DNA of 64,000 nt, from positions 6,447,169-6,511,168 of the forward strand of contig LR746276.1 in assembly GCA_902729315.2 (NCBI GenBank), read 5' to 3'. The first letter of the stretch is position 1. Every line of letters begins with the position of its first letter. Source of the DNA: Spirodela intermedia (Eukaryota; Streptophyta; Magnoliopsida; Alismatales; Araceae). Made by a program: the position numbers and the translations under genes. Positions 23,359-35,618 of this stretch are shown here, piece by piece. The notes beneath the pieces were generated by a model. That model did not search any database. It was not told the DNA's origin and saw only the letters and a list, made by a program, of their open reading frames with translations.

Positions 23359-26300
23359 CAACAGCAGCAGCAGCAAGCGTTGTAGTGGAATGGTTAGTGT
23401 GGGCTGATAAAGGAATGGTGGGTGTATGTTTTCACGCCTGCGGTGGGTAGTGAATGGCGGTGCCGCACACAGCCGCCCCCTCCCCGTAGAAACTGATTGG
23501 GAAATGTTTGGACTCGTATCAATTGTACTGCTGATAAATTCACAGCGACGCTGTAGGACAAAAAGAGTCCCGTACGTTGTCAGAGAGGTGATCTGAGAAT
23601 GTAAACTTCCATGATTAAAGAGATATGGAATGATTATTATAATCACGAATATTGAATGATCCTTATTCGCAAGACTTCCTAAAAAGTCGATTTGATTGTG
23701 ACATGACGTCACAGAAAATAATCTTCATTTGGATCGGCACTTCAAAATTTATAAACTAACATGTATACACACTCGTACTTACCCCACTCTTTCTCAATTT
23801 ATTTTGAGTTACTGGGCGGCGCAATTATATTGCATCAGTACAGCTTTGATCGTAATAAAACATGGTTGCTCCATGGGAGAACGTCGACAAGAGAACCCTA
23901 AAGGTCAGACCTTTTTTATGTAGTCTTGCTCATGTTTCTCCATCGTTCTACTAGATTTTTGTATCAATTGAAGGGGTTAATTGGTGAAGCACCGTTTCCA
24001 CTCCATAGTTGCGTTCGTTCTCTTCATCTCTCATCATCTTATTTTAGTCTGAGAATGTTTCAAAGCGTGAATATTTTATTTATTTCAAATGTTAGGTTTG
24101 GACCCCTCCAATCTCTTAACTTTTAAAAAAGCGATCTAAACCTAAAATTCCTCACAGAGGGCTTCCGAAAGAAGGTGACAGCTGTATGTCTAACTGGACT
24201 CAGGGTAACCATGTACTGAGAGAATTCCAGCGACCTAGCTTTTGATAATTTTAGGACTAAATAAATGATAAATCCTCGTGCCAAATATAAGTACTAGAGT
24301 AATTATTTAGATATCTCTAATTAGTTGGGTTATAAAGTGAATAGTAATGACTGGATGACTGGTTTAGAATCAATTGTTACAGGTACTTCATATATCTTGT
24401 CTCATTCGTTCTCGTAGAATTCTAATATAAAACTGAACAAGCAGTGAAATACCGTGAAGTTGCGGAAGAGTAGCCACTGAATGCGATATTTCTCAAGCAG
24501 GTGGGTTTAAAATAAAAACCATTCATCCCAAATAAAAAATAATAAGGTATTTCTCGATTGGTTACGAAAATTACATGGCGCTCTCATCTATAAATGTATT
24601 TGTGGCGTCAACTCAACGGTGTGAACTATCCTTGGTACATGCTACTTCAACGGGATGATAAATTTTGGGGTAATTATCTTCCAAGGTAGTTAACTTGGTA
24701 AGGAAACTATATATAAATTCACATTTATTTTTAAAATAAGTTCGCATCTATTGGGGGATCGGTTACCCAGTGGGGAACTAAAACACTAGCCGCATCACTT
24801 AACCATGGCAATAAGTTCGGTTACCCAATGGGAAATAAGTTCGGTTGTGGCAAACCATCTTTCAGATTCACTGTCACCAATCCACCGACATGCATCATGG
24901 GAGGCAGATATAACGAAAACACGACCGCCGAGTACATCTTTCATTTGACATCACTGGACTCACTACCAAACTCACTACCAAACACGTCTTAGTTTACACA
25001 TCGTCTTGTTATCTCTAATTCTAAACCTCGTCTCAGCTCATCTTATATCGGGTGATCATTCTGTAGTGATGCCAGATAACCTTATAAAATGTTCAAAACC
25101 ATACAGTTTGGTAAACAAGAAGCATGCGATAACTAATTGATATAAGCATGTCTTTCAGATCATTCATATGTTGGTGATATCATCTCATTTATTATTGTTT
25201 GGCCGGACCGTTTCCTGACCACTGCTATCTGCTGCGCCAAGGATACCTCGACTTCCCATCGTCACTCCTCGTGGGTTGGAGAAAGGGAAATGAGAGCTTC
25301 TTACCGAGGCACGAGACTAAAATTATGTGCTTTCCCAACAACCAATGGATAGGGATACCCGGCCAGAGCCCACGGGCCCTGAGCTAGTCGACCGTAGAGG
25401 ACACGCCACGTAGCCTGAAGGGTACGAGGGATCCTTTCACCTATTCTACGCCATGTTGCCCGCTGGCCTTTCTGGAGCCTAGGAAGGTTGTTGGGAGATG
25501 TGGGGCTGCGCGATGTTACGCAGAAGCTCATAGATATTGGAAGATGAATGTTAAAATAAAAGGGGAAAATAGCCGTGTGACACCAAAGACAAACAGCTGC
25601 CAGAGAAGCCGACAAAAAAAACTGCACGGCTCTGATAAACCAACTACGCTGATCGTGAGGACTAGGGAAACGTTGTACTATAGAAGAAAATACAAATTAG
25701 AAGTGAACTCGAAACAATGCACATGTATAAAATTTACACCTGTGTCAATCTCAAGCCTGAAAGTCACCAACTCAAATAAGGACGGGAGAAATGGACAGCA
25801 TGTCTAGGAGAACAGGAGATGGAAAGGGGAGTCCAAAGGAACTCTAGATGTCGGTGTAGGAGTCCCCACTTACCCGAGTCCACAAAACAATATTGGTCAC
25901 GGAGAAGTTGCTAATGAAATGAAATAAGGCTAAGGAGTCGGTCTCTAGCATTGACACCACGGGAAGAGGAAGACAAGGCAGCGATACCCTCGCGATACCT
26001 ACCATATACGACTCCATCATGCCCAACATATTTCAAGCATCGATCATATAATGACGGATTCTGAAGTTCTTACACGAAAAAAATCCGTAGGAGATTCCGT
26101 TTGGTCCTGTCTCCGATGTCCACCTCATTCTGGTGGCTTGGACACGAGTCGCGACCCCGATTCCAAAGGAGATTGGGGGATATCCGCAGAGCTTATGACA
26201 GTGTTAGTGCAGCTATTATCCCATAGTTTCATATTAAAGGAGAAAAAGTGATGTATTTGTGTAAATATCAACCATAGTTTACTCAGTATCAGTTCTCTAT

Positions 26301-27158
26301 GATTAATATACTTTATCAAAGAGCCGACACGTCAACCTTGAATAATGTGACAATGAATAGTGTAGATCTGTCCGTCTAATCATGGATTTAAAAGACATAT
26401 AATGTCAGAGTGTTCTAACAAGTATGACCGATAATAGATAAAAAGTTTGTTAGACCATCTCCTGAAGGGAGGAGAAGTAATGCAATACAGGAGGACTGGG
26501 AGATGCAAATAGCCATCGTCTAATCTCACAGGATCTTGGGACTGTACTGGATGAGAAGACATCTGAGAATAGGCCTATTGATGGCTTTCGTGGGCAACAA
26601 GATTTGGCTAACTGCTTAAGGTAGGCACACGACAAGAAAATCTGGGAAGTAAGGGGTACACTGCTTGTTTCCCACGTTCCACTCTCCGTCTAGTCTAGCA
26701 CATCCGGTTGTTCTGCGCCTTACGACGGGTAAGTCGATGCAAGAACAGTACCTGGTTGGTAGGAAAGAGATCAGTTGACTGTTCCTACGGCTCGATCAGG
26801 GTGGCCCGAATGGGGGTCCATCTGTGAACCACATCTCCATAAAGACGGGCAGGGGACGACGGCGTGAATAAAAGTAATCCTGTGCACGTCCTTCCTGTTA
26901 CGTTGTCAAAGGTGGGCCCTCCTAGGTCGACATTCCCTTCATTCCGTTGCCCAGTTACTCACCGTGTAAATTTTACAACGCGATTGGATGACAGGGGTTG
27001 TGTAACGTTGGGGGACAGTCTGCCCAAGTTCAATTTCAAGGTCTTAGATCTCAAAATATAATCAGGAAATAAAATTAAACTCAAGCTCAGTCTTTGTCTG
27101 TCCTATATCTAGACTTTGGTTTAAAATTCAGAAATTTGTTTATCTTATTAGCTGGTTA

Positions 27159-27230
<72 letters not shown>

Positions 27231-28275
27231 GTCTCCTGTCTCCTACGTCGGTACATAGAGCTGTGCTGGGTCTGCATGAGGATCAAGCATAGGCCCTTCT
27301 TTTCTGTCTTCTGTCCAGGCTGGTTTTGGCCCATTGTTCAGTCCCGTCAACACTTCTAGTTAAGATGTTGCATCACCTGAACCGTTGATCCAGGTTGATC
27401 ATCACTTATGAATCCACCGGTAAAATTATTTTTTTAAAAAAATGTCTCCCTATGGCGTCCACATTTTCCCCCTTCAAATATTCCCTTTAATCTCCCCAAA
27501 TCTTCTTCATTTTTACTTGCTTCACGAAAATTGGTCGAATTATATCTTAGTGCAGTTGACGACGAAGAAAAATTATATTTAATTATAAAGTTTAGAACCG
27601 CTACTCGGTTCATCATTCAAGCATTTGTTGATCTCATTGACTGTAACGTCATCGCGGGGGAATATTGATGAACAATTACTTCAATGGTCGTCATCTTCCC
27701 AGTTTACGCGAGATGGAAGGTTACCTCTTCTGTATCATCCCAATCGATGCTCTGCGACTGTGGAGAGATGTAGACTCAACAACTGGAAGCTTACCGGATC
27801 GGAGCCGTGAAGGAAGGATATCAATTGTCCCAACTTCTTTCATGCACAGGGGCAAGACAAACATGGCGGCCCTTTGTAAGAACTCAATGAAACTCACGGA
27901 AAGATGAGAGTCAGCGAGGTTAAATATATATAATCTCTTCTCAACGTGCCAGCTGATTCCGTCCTAGGCTATGGTAGAAGCATCACGAGCGCTTTTAATG
28001 GTTCGGCTACTCTTGATGAACGCGAGACATTTACGTGTCTAAGGTTCCGTGGATGTTGATGCAAGTCATCGCTATATGCAACAGACTACGACATAACATC
28101 GTCGAGGTCCTCAGTCCCCCCGTCCTGCGTCGTCCAAGTAAAGACGTCCTAACTAGTGCTCCTTCGGAATTTTGTCTTATCCGCGAAGAACATGAATGAA
28201 GATGAAAGAACTCTAACAGGTGAATGGGTCAGGCAATTGTCGGCTCTCTCGGGATACTTTTCAAGCTACGGAGAT

Positions 28276-28318
<43 letters not shown>

Positions 28319-28724
28319 GAGGGGGGAAAATCGTTAACATCTCGACAAGCTATTCCGTCTTTGTCTGAATGCTTAAAGCGTCAAAAAGCAATGGCCACCT
28401 TTCAAGTGTTTCGGTTTCATTTCTTTAATATGATATTCCCACCGGTCCTACAAAATGACAGGCCTATTAAATTACACCACGGCATAGGTTACTTGTTCAG
28501 AAAACTCAATTGACCAACAACTCGGCCGGTATACTGGTCAAACCCTTCCAACAGCGAACAAGCCATTTCTTCATAGGAAGAATGTACAAATTAGGGAGGG
28601 GAGTTGGCTTTGCTCTTGGTTCTTTTACGAGAAAAAACGGTTCATACGAGGCCTTGAGTTCCCGATAACGCGAGGCATGTTCCTAAAAGTATTTATTTGG
28701 GAGATCTTCCGATCCGCTCTTCAC
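23359..28724. other. Intergenic region between the HD-ZIP pair
   Basis: 5.4 kb, mostly AT-rich. (CT)n tracts lie at 27161-27228 and 28279-28315. A short sequence GGTTACCCA-TGGG occurs twice within about 70 bp (24769 and 24828). I find no gene, RNA or intact mobile element. Confidence 0.5.
27161..27228. repeat. (CT)n microsatellite
   Basis: About 34 CT units on the plus strand, with almost no interruptions. Confidence 0.95.
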
Positions 28725-29903
28725 TTATCTCTCCAGGCATGAAGCTTTCACAGGTCTGGACCTCTCCTCCGTCTTGCCATCGAAGCCAGGGGAGGCGATC
28801 TTGTCGTCACCAGCGGATAGTCTTTCATGTGAGGGCGAAATAGTCAATGTCGTTGTCTTGGGGAGTCGCACGACAACCGTTGGCGACTGTTTGACCGACC
28901 TCAACTCCTGCAGCTCCTCCTTGAGCTGCCGGTTCTCTTCAGTTAAGCTCTCGCAACACTTCTTCAAGAATTCGCAGTCGAGCTCTTTCTGCTTCAGCTT
29001 CGTCCTGCATCCGCAGCAATAACTCAAGCTCACCTAATTCCTCTACAATTCGCGGGTTATGTGTGCTCACCCCTCCTCGCCGTGCGGTAAAATAAAAGAT
29101 CACCATGAATAAGCATATTGTCCAATTCGAAGACGTTCGACATTGAGTTTAATGATATCTTTTAATAAAAAAAAGTTATTTTCCATCTAAATAATGTAGT
29201 AACATTCTCACACTCCACATCAGTGTAGATATCTTCGGAACATGTAACTTGATCAGACTGTCCAACCCAAAGGCGATTGCCAATGAGCCGGAATACTATC
29301 GTATGTAATCATCGGTTTAATTTCCCAAATTATATGAGATTATTCGAAAATTAGGTTAGTATTGTCAGTTCATCTGATGCATTTCAGTGCGGATACATGA
29401 TCAAAGTTCGTTAAATATATCTAACCTTGCCCTTCTGTTCTGGAACCAGACTTCAACCTGCCGGGGACGAAGGTTTAGCAGGTCCGCGAGTTCTGGTTTT
29501 TGCATCTGCAAAATCAACCATCATTAATAAGCTGGACTTACGTTTAAGTCATTTTTAATGATTCGAGGTTGAAGAGTTTTGTAAGGGTTTTCCATGCCGG
29601 AGTGAGGGCGCTGTTTTCCCTGTAACGGTTATCGAGAAAGTCCCACTGCTCCTTGGTGAGGCGCAGTTTCTTCCTTGTTCCAGTGCCGTCGGCGTCGGTA
29701 GTTTTGGCAGCAGCGTCGCTCCTAAGCGTCAGCCTTCCCGGCCCTTGATCTTCCCGCCATGATCTTCCTGGCTCCTCCTCCGCGTGGGAAGGTAACAGGA
29801 TATGGAACTCGGCGGGTTGCTTCCTCTTTCTAGCAACGAAAGCGTCTACATCTCCCCCGACGGCAAGGGCCAGGCGAGTGTCGAACGGCGCCTCTTCACC
29901 CAT
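28725..29903 (-). CDS. Class II-like HD-ZIP transcription factor (gene B)
   Basis: Three coding exons, 29903-29598, 29505-29426 and 29004-28725 (666 nt, 221 aa). It has a basic region and homeodomain ([20 protein letters not shown]), a recognition helix [15 protein letters not shown], then a zipper with the class II CELF-type start ([19 protein letters not shown]). Unlike gene A it lacks the CPSCE motif after the zipper; the tail is Ser/Thr/Lys-rich and ends KASCLER. The first half of the homeodomain is far from consensus (Tyr where Phe is usual in helix 1), suggesting relaxed or altered selection. Exon sizes 80 nt and phases match gene A exactly, so the two are tandem paralogues. Intron 1 seems to begin GC (CCG|GCATGG): reading on instead meets a stop codon just before a GTAAGT. 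Function is inferred as DNA binding, but it could be a decaying copy. Confidence 0.78.
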
Positions 29904-32900
29904 GGTCTTCCGCCGCTTTGGCCAAGTGCAGGGAGGAGAACGATAAGGATGGAAGGAGGACTGGAAGGAGGAATAGAGGAGAAACGACGCAAGCTTGTCG
30001 GATTTCTGAGTGGCGATCGCAGAGACATGGTGGTCATGCCTCCTGGGGGAGCTACATATTTAATATTTTCGAGGTTGCGTGGTGGAAGTGGAGAGACCTG
30101 CGTGATTAATTACGAATTGCTTAATGGAAGGGGAGGAGCATCCGTTGGAAGGGGAAGGAGAAAGAATGGACGTTTAATCTCTTTTATCCGCGTCGAAAAA
30201 TTCCCTGCACTGCATTCGCGACGGTTTCTTGTTCTTCAGCCTCGTCACCCTGGGTGTGAACTTGTGCACAGAAAGATACAGTGATGGTCCAAGAAATAAT
30301 CGGATCGTACAAGCGAAGAGAAAGGAGATAACCACAACAACAACAACAACAACAACAACTATGGATATGTTTCCGGTCAGGCTTTCTTTCTTTGCGGAGA
30401 TATTAACTACCCCATTCATTATTAGCGGTACCCCTATCTTATTTTCACTTGTAATGCTCTCAGTGTCGGAGCAGGAGCTGATTCGATAGTCGTATAAACA
30501 GTTACGTCCATCATAACTGCCGCCGACGGCGAGAGGTGGAACGGCTCGAATTGCCGTGATCTTGGATGAAAAGGGGCGCGGACTAGTCTACAAATAGATT
30601 CGGACTCTCCGGTCCTCGGTGCGTTTTCCAATGCGTGAGAAGCCATTGCCGAGAACGCATCACAACAAGGAAGAGGCTTAAAGATAACCGACACTTAGAA
30701 AAAAACCATCGAAACAGTGCATACCACATTGACCGTTAATCAGAGGGATATGACCAAATTATTTGTTTAGAATCAGACGAACTTCACGCGACGAAGTGAG
30801 GGATGGTTAATCTACAATGATGACAGAACAAAAAAAAAAAACACTCAAAAAAATAATGTGTTCCTCCTGCCGCTGCGTAAGCTGAAGCCGTTTCTAGAAC
30901 AGACAAGAGAAGTTAATAATGTTAATTATGAATGAAAAATAAATAATCATGATGAATGAATTGGTAACTCTGCCAATGTATGTGCAACGGCCAATTAATC
31001 CCCGCAAACTTACCAGCATGATCCACCGATTCATGGTTGGCTGGGCTATGCGCCGGGAATGTTCAGATTTTCCCCGCAAACTTATCAGACAACGCTGTTG
31101 TTCCTCAGGGAGGTCATTTGGGGTGGTCTCTAGAGACGAGGTACTCGCTTCGACTAAGAGCACATGAATCGATTCGGCGATGTCGGAGCCTCAAATGAAC
31201 TTGAAGTGTTCTCCAAGCGCAAGAACGGAGCCCTAGGTTCAGTGCGCAACACTAGCGACAGGTAACTTCTCTGACCATTCCTCTCTGCGCCGGCGTCTCC
31301 GGTCTTCTGACCACCCTTCCGTCCATCTATCGCGGCGATGAATCAACAACAATGAGTTAATAATTATGCCGATGCCTTTCCGTACAAACAAACCAAGCAC
31401 CAGGTGACGAGAGAATAATATGAAGAAGAAGGCGGAGTACGCTACGTAGGGATAAGCACGCATAGGACATGGAGGGAATCTTCAGAGGGTCAGCTCGTCT
31501 TCATCAAGACGGCTCTGGGGTCGTAACACCCAAATGGGCGGCGGGAACCGAAAGCGGAGGCTCTGAGAGGCGGAATGGTGGACCATTGTGGGAATACTGA
31601 GACAAATCTGGCATGCGGGTGGGGACGGGACGGGGGGTGTTTCTTTGACCCCGCTCTTCGCTGAACCTTTTGCTAGCAGTCGACCAGATACCCCCCAGAA
31701 CAACATCCCCTGGTTGGACTCAACGTTCCTTCCTTTCAGGTAGAGGCGTAACCCTCTGCAACACCAATAAAGAAAACGAAGGAAAAAAACGCGAGATAAA
31801 GATCACTTCTTGTCTTGATTCTCTTGCCGATCTAAAACATGTGAAGCCCGGTCGTGTTGGCTTTCCCCAGGTGAGTTTAAGGCCTTGAAATCTCGATATT
31901 CTACCTTTACTACGCAATGAGGGGCTAAACACGCAGAGTCGGAAGACTATGAGGGCACATAATCAACGCGCTTCCCCAGCACTTTAGAGCGGGTGGGAAG
32001 CTGATTTCCAGGCGCTTCAAACACATGGTTTACTAGATGGAAATCAGCGTTGATTAGGGCTGATTTCCAGCCAACTCACTTTTGAGTCGCCTGGTGGAGA
32101 CGCCTTACGTCCGGATTCCCATTACCGGACACCGTTGGCCAACGAGCAGGGCTGTTGAGTACCCTCATGCTTCTCGTGTGCTGCAGAGAAACACCCTAGC
32201 TGCGACTTTAGCATGAGATGAGTTGAAGAGAGACGGACTAAGGAATCGTCAGTTCAGCCTTTGCGCGTCGCCTCGCCGAATTACCATCTTTCGTTCAGTG
32301 GTTATGGAGATCGCATCGCAGCGATGCCTGGACCACCTCCTTCATGTAAGTTGGCTGGCCCCAGACCTCGCTCCCAGATATGATGTTGCGCGTTTAACTC
32401 CCGTCAGCGCCATTAATGGCATAGAGACACGGAATTTAGTTCCTCTCCGCCCCAGGGACTCATGCTCTTCCCCTCCAGCTAGATTCGGGTTCTGTCGAGG
32501 AAGAAGAAGAAAGAGCAGCGCTGAAGCTGAGAAAGAAATGCTTAGTCGGAGTGGATGAACATTGCTGATTCAGCGATGAGAAGCTTCTCTTAAGATAGAA
32601 ATCATACACTCCGATAAATTTTCTTTCTCTCTCCTCTATCTGCATCAACATCAACGTTTTCATCACTCTTACGATATAACCGGTTATCGTCACGCAGGTA
32701 AATACGATTATTCAAAATAAAAATATGAGCGTCGTATATGTAATTCATTGAGGTAGAGGGAGAGGGAGAGGGAGAGAGAGAGAAGTACAGGCAGGACATC
32801 TGTGGAACTGACGACTTCAAGTTCCTTCCGCACGGGCAAGTAGCCTCAGACTCGTTGGCGGATGCCGCCAGCTGCGTGAGCGGTCTTGCTGGCCGAGGAC

Positions 32901-33317
32901 ACCACCACGTGGATGGCCCGTCCCATCAAAACGATGGAGAGATGGTAGCATAATCAAGGAAGCCAGCTGCCACCCAGTGGACCATCTGGGGCAGGCACCC
33001 CGGCCTCCATTGCTGGTAGTCCACGCCTTCGCCCTCCCTCGCCCTCGCCCTCTTCGATCACACCACAACAACCACCTTACCAGGTTCTTTTACGGACGAA
33101 ACGAGAACAGGCTCTCGGGGAAACACGGGTCATAAATTTCGGTCGTATTGGGTTTCTGAGGACTTCTGACCATTAGTGGATGTATCAAGCCCCCACAGGC
33201 ACGTTCTCTAACCCTGAATTCAATTATTGAGACCTCCCACCGCCTTCCCTCGTCTATGTGAACCCCTTCTCATCTCCCCTATTTATCACGCCTATTCTCT
33301 CTCTCCCAGACTCTCTC
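29904..33317. other. Intergenic region, no gene recognised
   Basis: 3.4 kb. A (CAA)n-like run sits at about 30331-30359. A cluster of three copies of an 11-bp word (two direct, one inverted) lies at 32000-32069. A GAGGGA repeat is at 32755-32783. Otherwise no open frame has convincing motifs. Confidence 0.5.
31999..32070. repeat. Three copies of an 11-bp word, one inverted
   Basis: GCTGATTTCCA occurs at 32000-32010 and 32059-32069, and its reverse complement TGGAAATCAGC at 32038-32048 between them. The middle copy can pair with either flank. Confidence 0.9.
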
Positions 33318-33752
33318 ATGGCCATGACCATGAAGCCCTGGTGTGTTTTCTTCTCCCTCCTTTCTCTCACTCTCTATCTCTCCACCTCCCAAGCTTCCGC
33401 AGTAAGTCCAATCTGGTCCGCATCTGCCACCATGGGATCCCAGACGATTCCACCCAGGAAGCCCGTTGTGGACCCACCGCGCCGCCCAGCAGCTTCAACG
33501 AGGGCGCTTCTCGGGAGTTGGAAAACGCAGGTCCGTGCTTCCGTGACCGTTTAGTGACTGTTTTTCCTTGTAAATCCAGCTGAGGAGCAGTTTGTGTCAT
33601 GGAAATCTACGATCCAGGGTGATGGCAGGCGGATGAAGGAGGTCCCTGCGGACGAAGCGGAAGAGAACGGAGAAGAAGGGCTCATCGACAACGCCGACTA
33701 TCAAGGAGTAGTAACCCATCCCTCCCCACTGCCCACGCATCCCCAACCATGA
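33318..33752 (+). CDS. Candidate small secreted peptide precursor (GLV/RGF- or PSY-like layout)
   Basis: Inferred three-exon gene: 33318-33401, 33490-33530 and 33629-33752 (249 nt, 82 aa). Exon 1 alone is a textbook signal peptide (MKPWCVFFSLLSLTLYLSTS, cleavage near QASA) followed at once by the strong donor GTAAGT. Exon 2 is short and basic (RGRFSGVGKR). Exon 3 is acidic (ADEAEENGEE) and ends NADYQGVVTHPSPLPTHPQP then stop. A signal peptide, a variable middle and a C-terminal Asp-Tyr motif with a His/Pro-rich tail is the layout of tyrosine-sulfated peptide precursors; the Asp-Tyr is the sulfation signal of GLV/RGF, PSY and CIF families. The tail does not match any of these exactly, lacking the terminal His-Asn of GLV. 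Both introns are 88-98 nt. Splice choices are inferred; the unspliced frame gives a 78-aa secreted protein. Confidence 0.5.
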
Positions 33753-34221
33753 ATTCCCTACAAGGTGCACTACTGGCTCTCTCCCTCTTCGATCAGGAAC
33801 CGCCATGGGATATGTGGATAATTCCACATATTCATATATAATAGACACATACTCACCTGTAAGAAGAGATCAATCCCTCCTCGTCTGGAGAGGGTAGAGA
33901 TCACGATATGTTCTTAAAGCATGAGTCACGAATCCTCCCTACAGTTGCGACACTATCTACGTCTCGGACTGCCTTCTGAATGTGGTCTTCTCCAAGGTGA
34001 CGCTTCAGGGCTGTGGAGATCATCTTTTGTCAAGAGTTCCTCACCCTGTAAATCGTGGGGTGCCAACTGGCCCGGCAAGCCTCCGACGCAGCTCCTCTTT
34101 TTCGCATACCCACGCCTCAGCTAAGACTGCACCTTTCCAGTGTCTCGCGGGAGCTTGGAGCCCGTTTCCTTTGTCACATAGATGTCTCACATTCAACCAC
34201 TTGCCCCTCACCCACATGCAC

Positions 34222-34267
<46 letters not shown>

Positions 34268-35272
34268 ATATATATATATATATATATAAATGCATATATC
34301 TGGCTATCTCAATCTAGCTCTCTCAGAAACGGTAGATGCCAAGGTACGCTGCCGGGTCAATCGGGGATGGATGGGCGAGGACATCATATGGATTATGTCT
34401 TTCCGGCGTCTCCGCGGGCCAGAAGATGAGCAGTCTCGAACCAGGGCCGAGCGGGTCCGGACCCATCGATGCCCCGACCAACATGCGCCTCTTCTCAAGA
34501 CGAAGATCGGCATATGAAAACCACAAGTACGCTCTCACAACCATTCTAGGAACGGATCATTCTCGAGGCCCATGAAATCGTATCCGGCGGAGTTATTCAC
34601 TCTTAGGGTCTCCTCCACGGCATGCCCCAGTAGCTGGAGGGAGAGAGACCAGGCTCACCTTCAATCACTACCTCATAATGGAATTTATAGCAAGTAACTC
34701 CTACGCCAGGTAGCCTGATAAGCGCCCGCCCCCCAACTTGGAGCCCACATTTCTTCACATCTCTCTCTATCTCTTCCTGAAATTGAATGCAACCTGCAGG
34801 AGCAAGCTATTCTTTCGCAGTGATCTGCTGCAACGTGACGATATAATCCCGCCGGAGTATTCAAGTTGTGATTTTTAGGTCATCGGAGGGGGGGTTGCTA
34901 CATGATACTTTCTATAACGTGGAACTCTGAGATGGGCCGACGCCGAAAGGGACGGTAGATGTGCGAGGTCGAGCTCGCGGGCCTGCCTACTCGAGGATTG
35001 GGTTCCTTGCCGTTGGCCTCATCCGCGCGCCGCCGCCGTGGCTGGGCGAGGGCGTGGACTAATCAGGATTCAAGCCATAGATCTCCCACGGCTGTGCCGA
35101 AAGTCACCGGTGGGTTTAAATTAGTGAGCGATCGGACTGTTTACCCACCTGACCGCGACGCGGTCAACTCGGGCCCGTTGAAGCTCGGGATTCAAACCAG
35201 CTAGCACCATCTGCCGCTCTTCTGCGGGTCCGCTGACCATAAATAAATCCACGATATACTAACCAAAAAGAA

Positions 35273-35312
<40 letters not shown>

Positions 35313-35618
35313 GAGAGAGAAAAACTAGGATGATGAGAGTTGGCCGGGCCGTCGACACCCAATCTCCCGAGCCGGCCATTAATTAAATTTATGGGTTCTT
35401 TTTATCCCTGCAAACGCTCTAACCTGAAAACGATAAACAACACAGAGGGGGACGTCAGAGCTCGCCACAACACGCACGGGGAAGCCTTGGAGCCGCCGGT
35501 TCTTCACACACCGCTCCCCACCGGAAACGACTACGTCAACGAAGGAGACTGCGCCAGAGGGTACGTGTTCTTCCATGACTGGAGAGCTTATTCGGGGCCG
35601 CCGGTGGCGACGCCGGCC
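33753..35618. other. Intergenic region, no gene recognised
   Basis: Contains a (CT)n run at about 34225-34257 continuing into (TA)n/TATC repeats to 34290, and a (GA)n run at 35276-35313. The right 250 bases are likely 3' UTR of the PP2C gene. Open frames at 34.3-34.6 kb in several directions show no motif. Confidence 0.5.
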
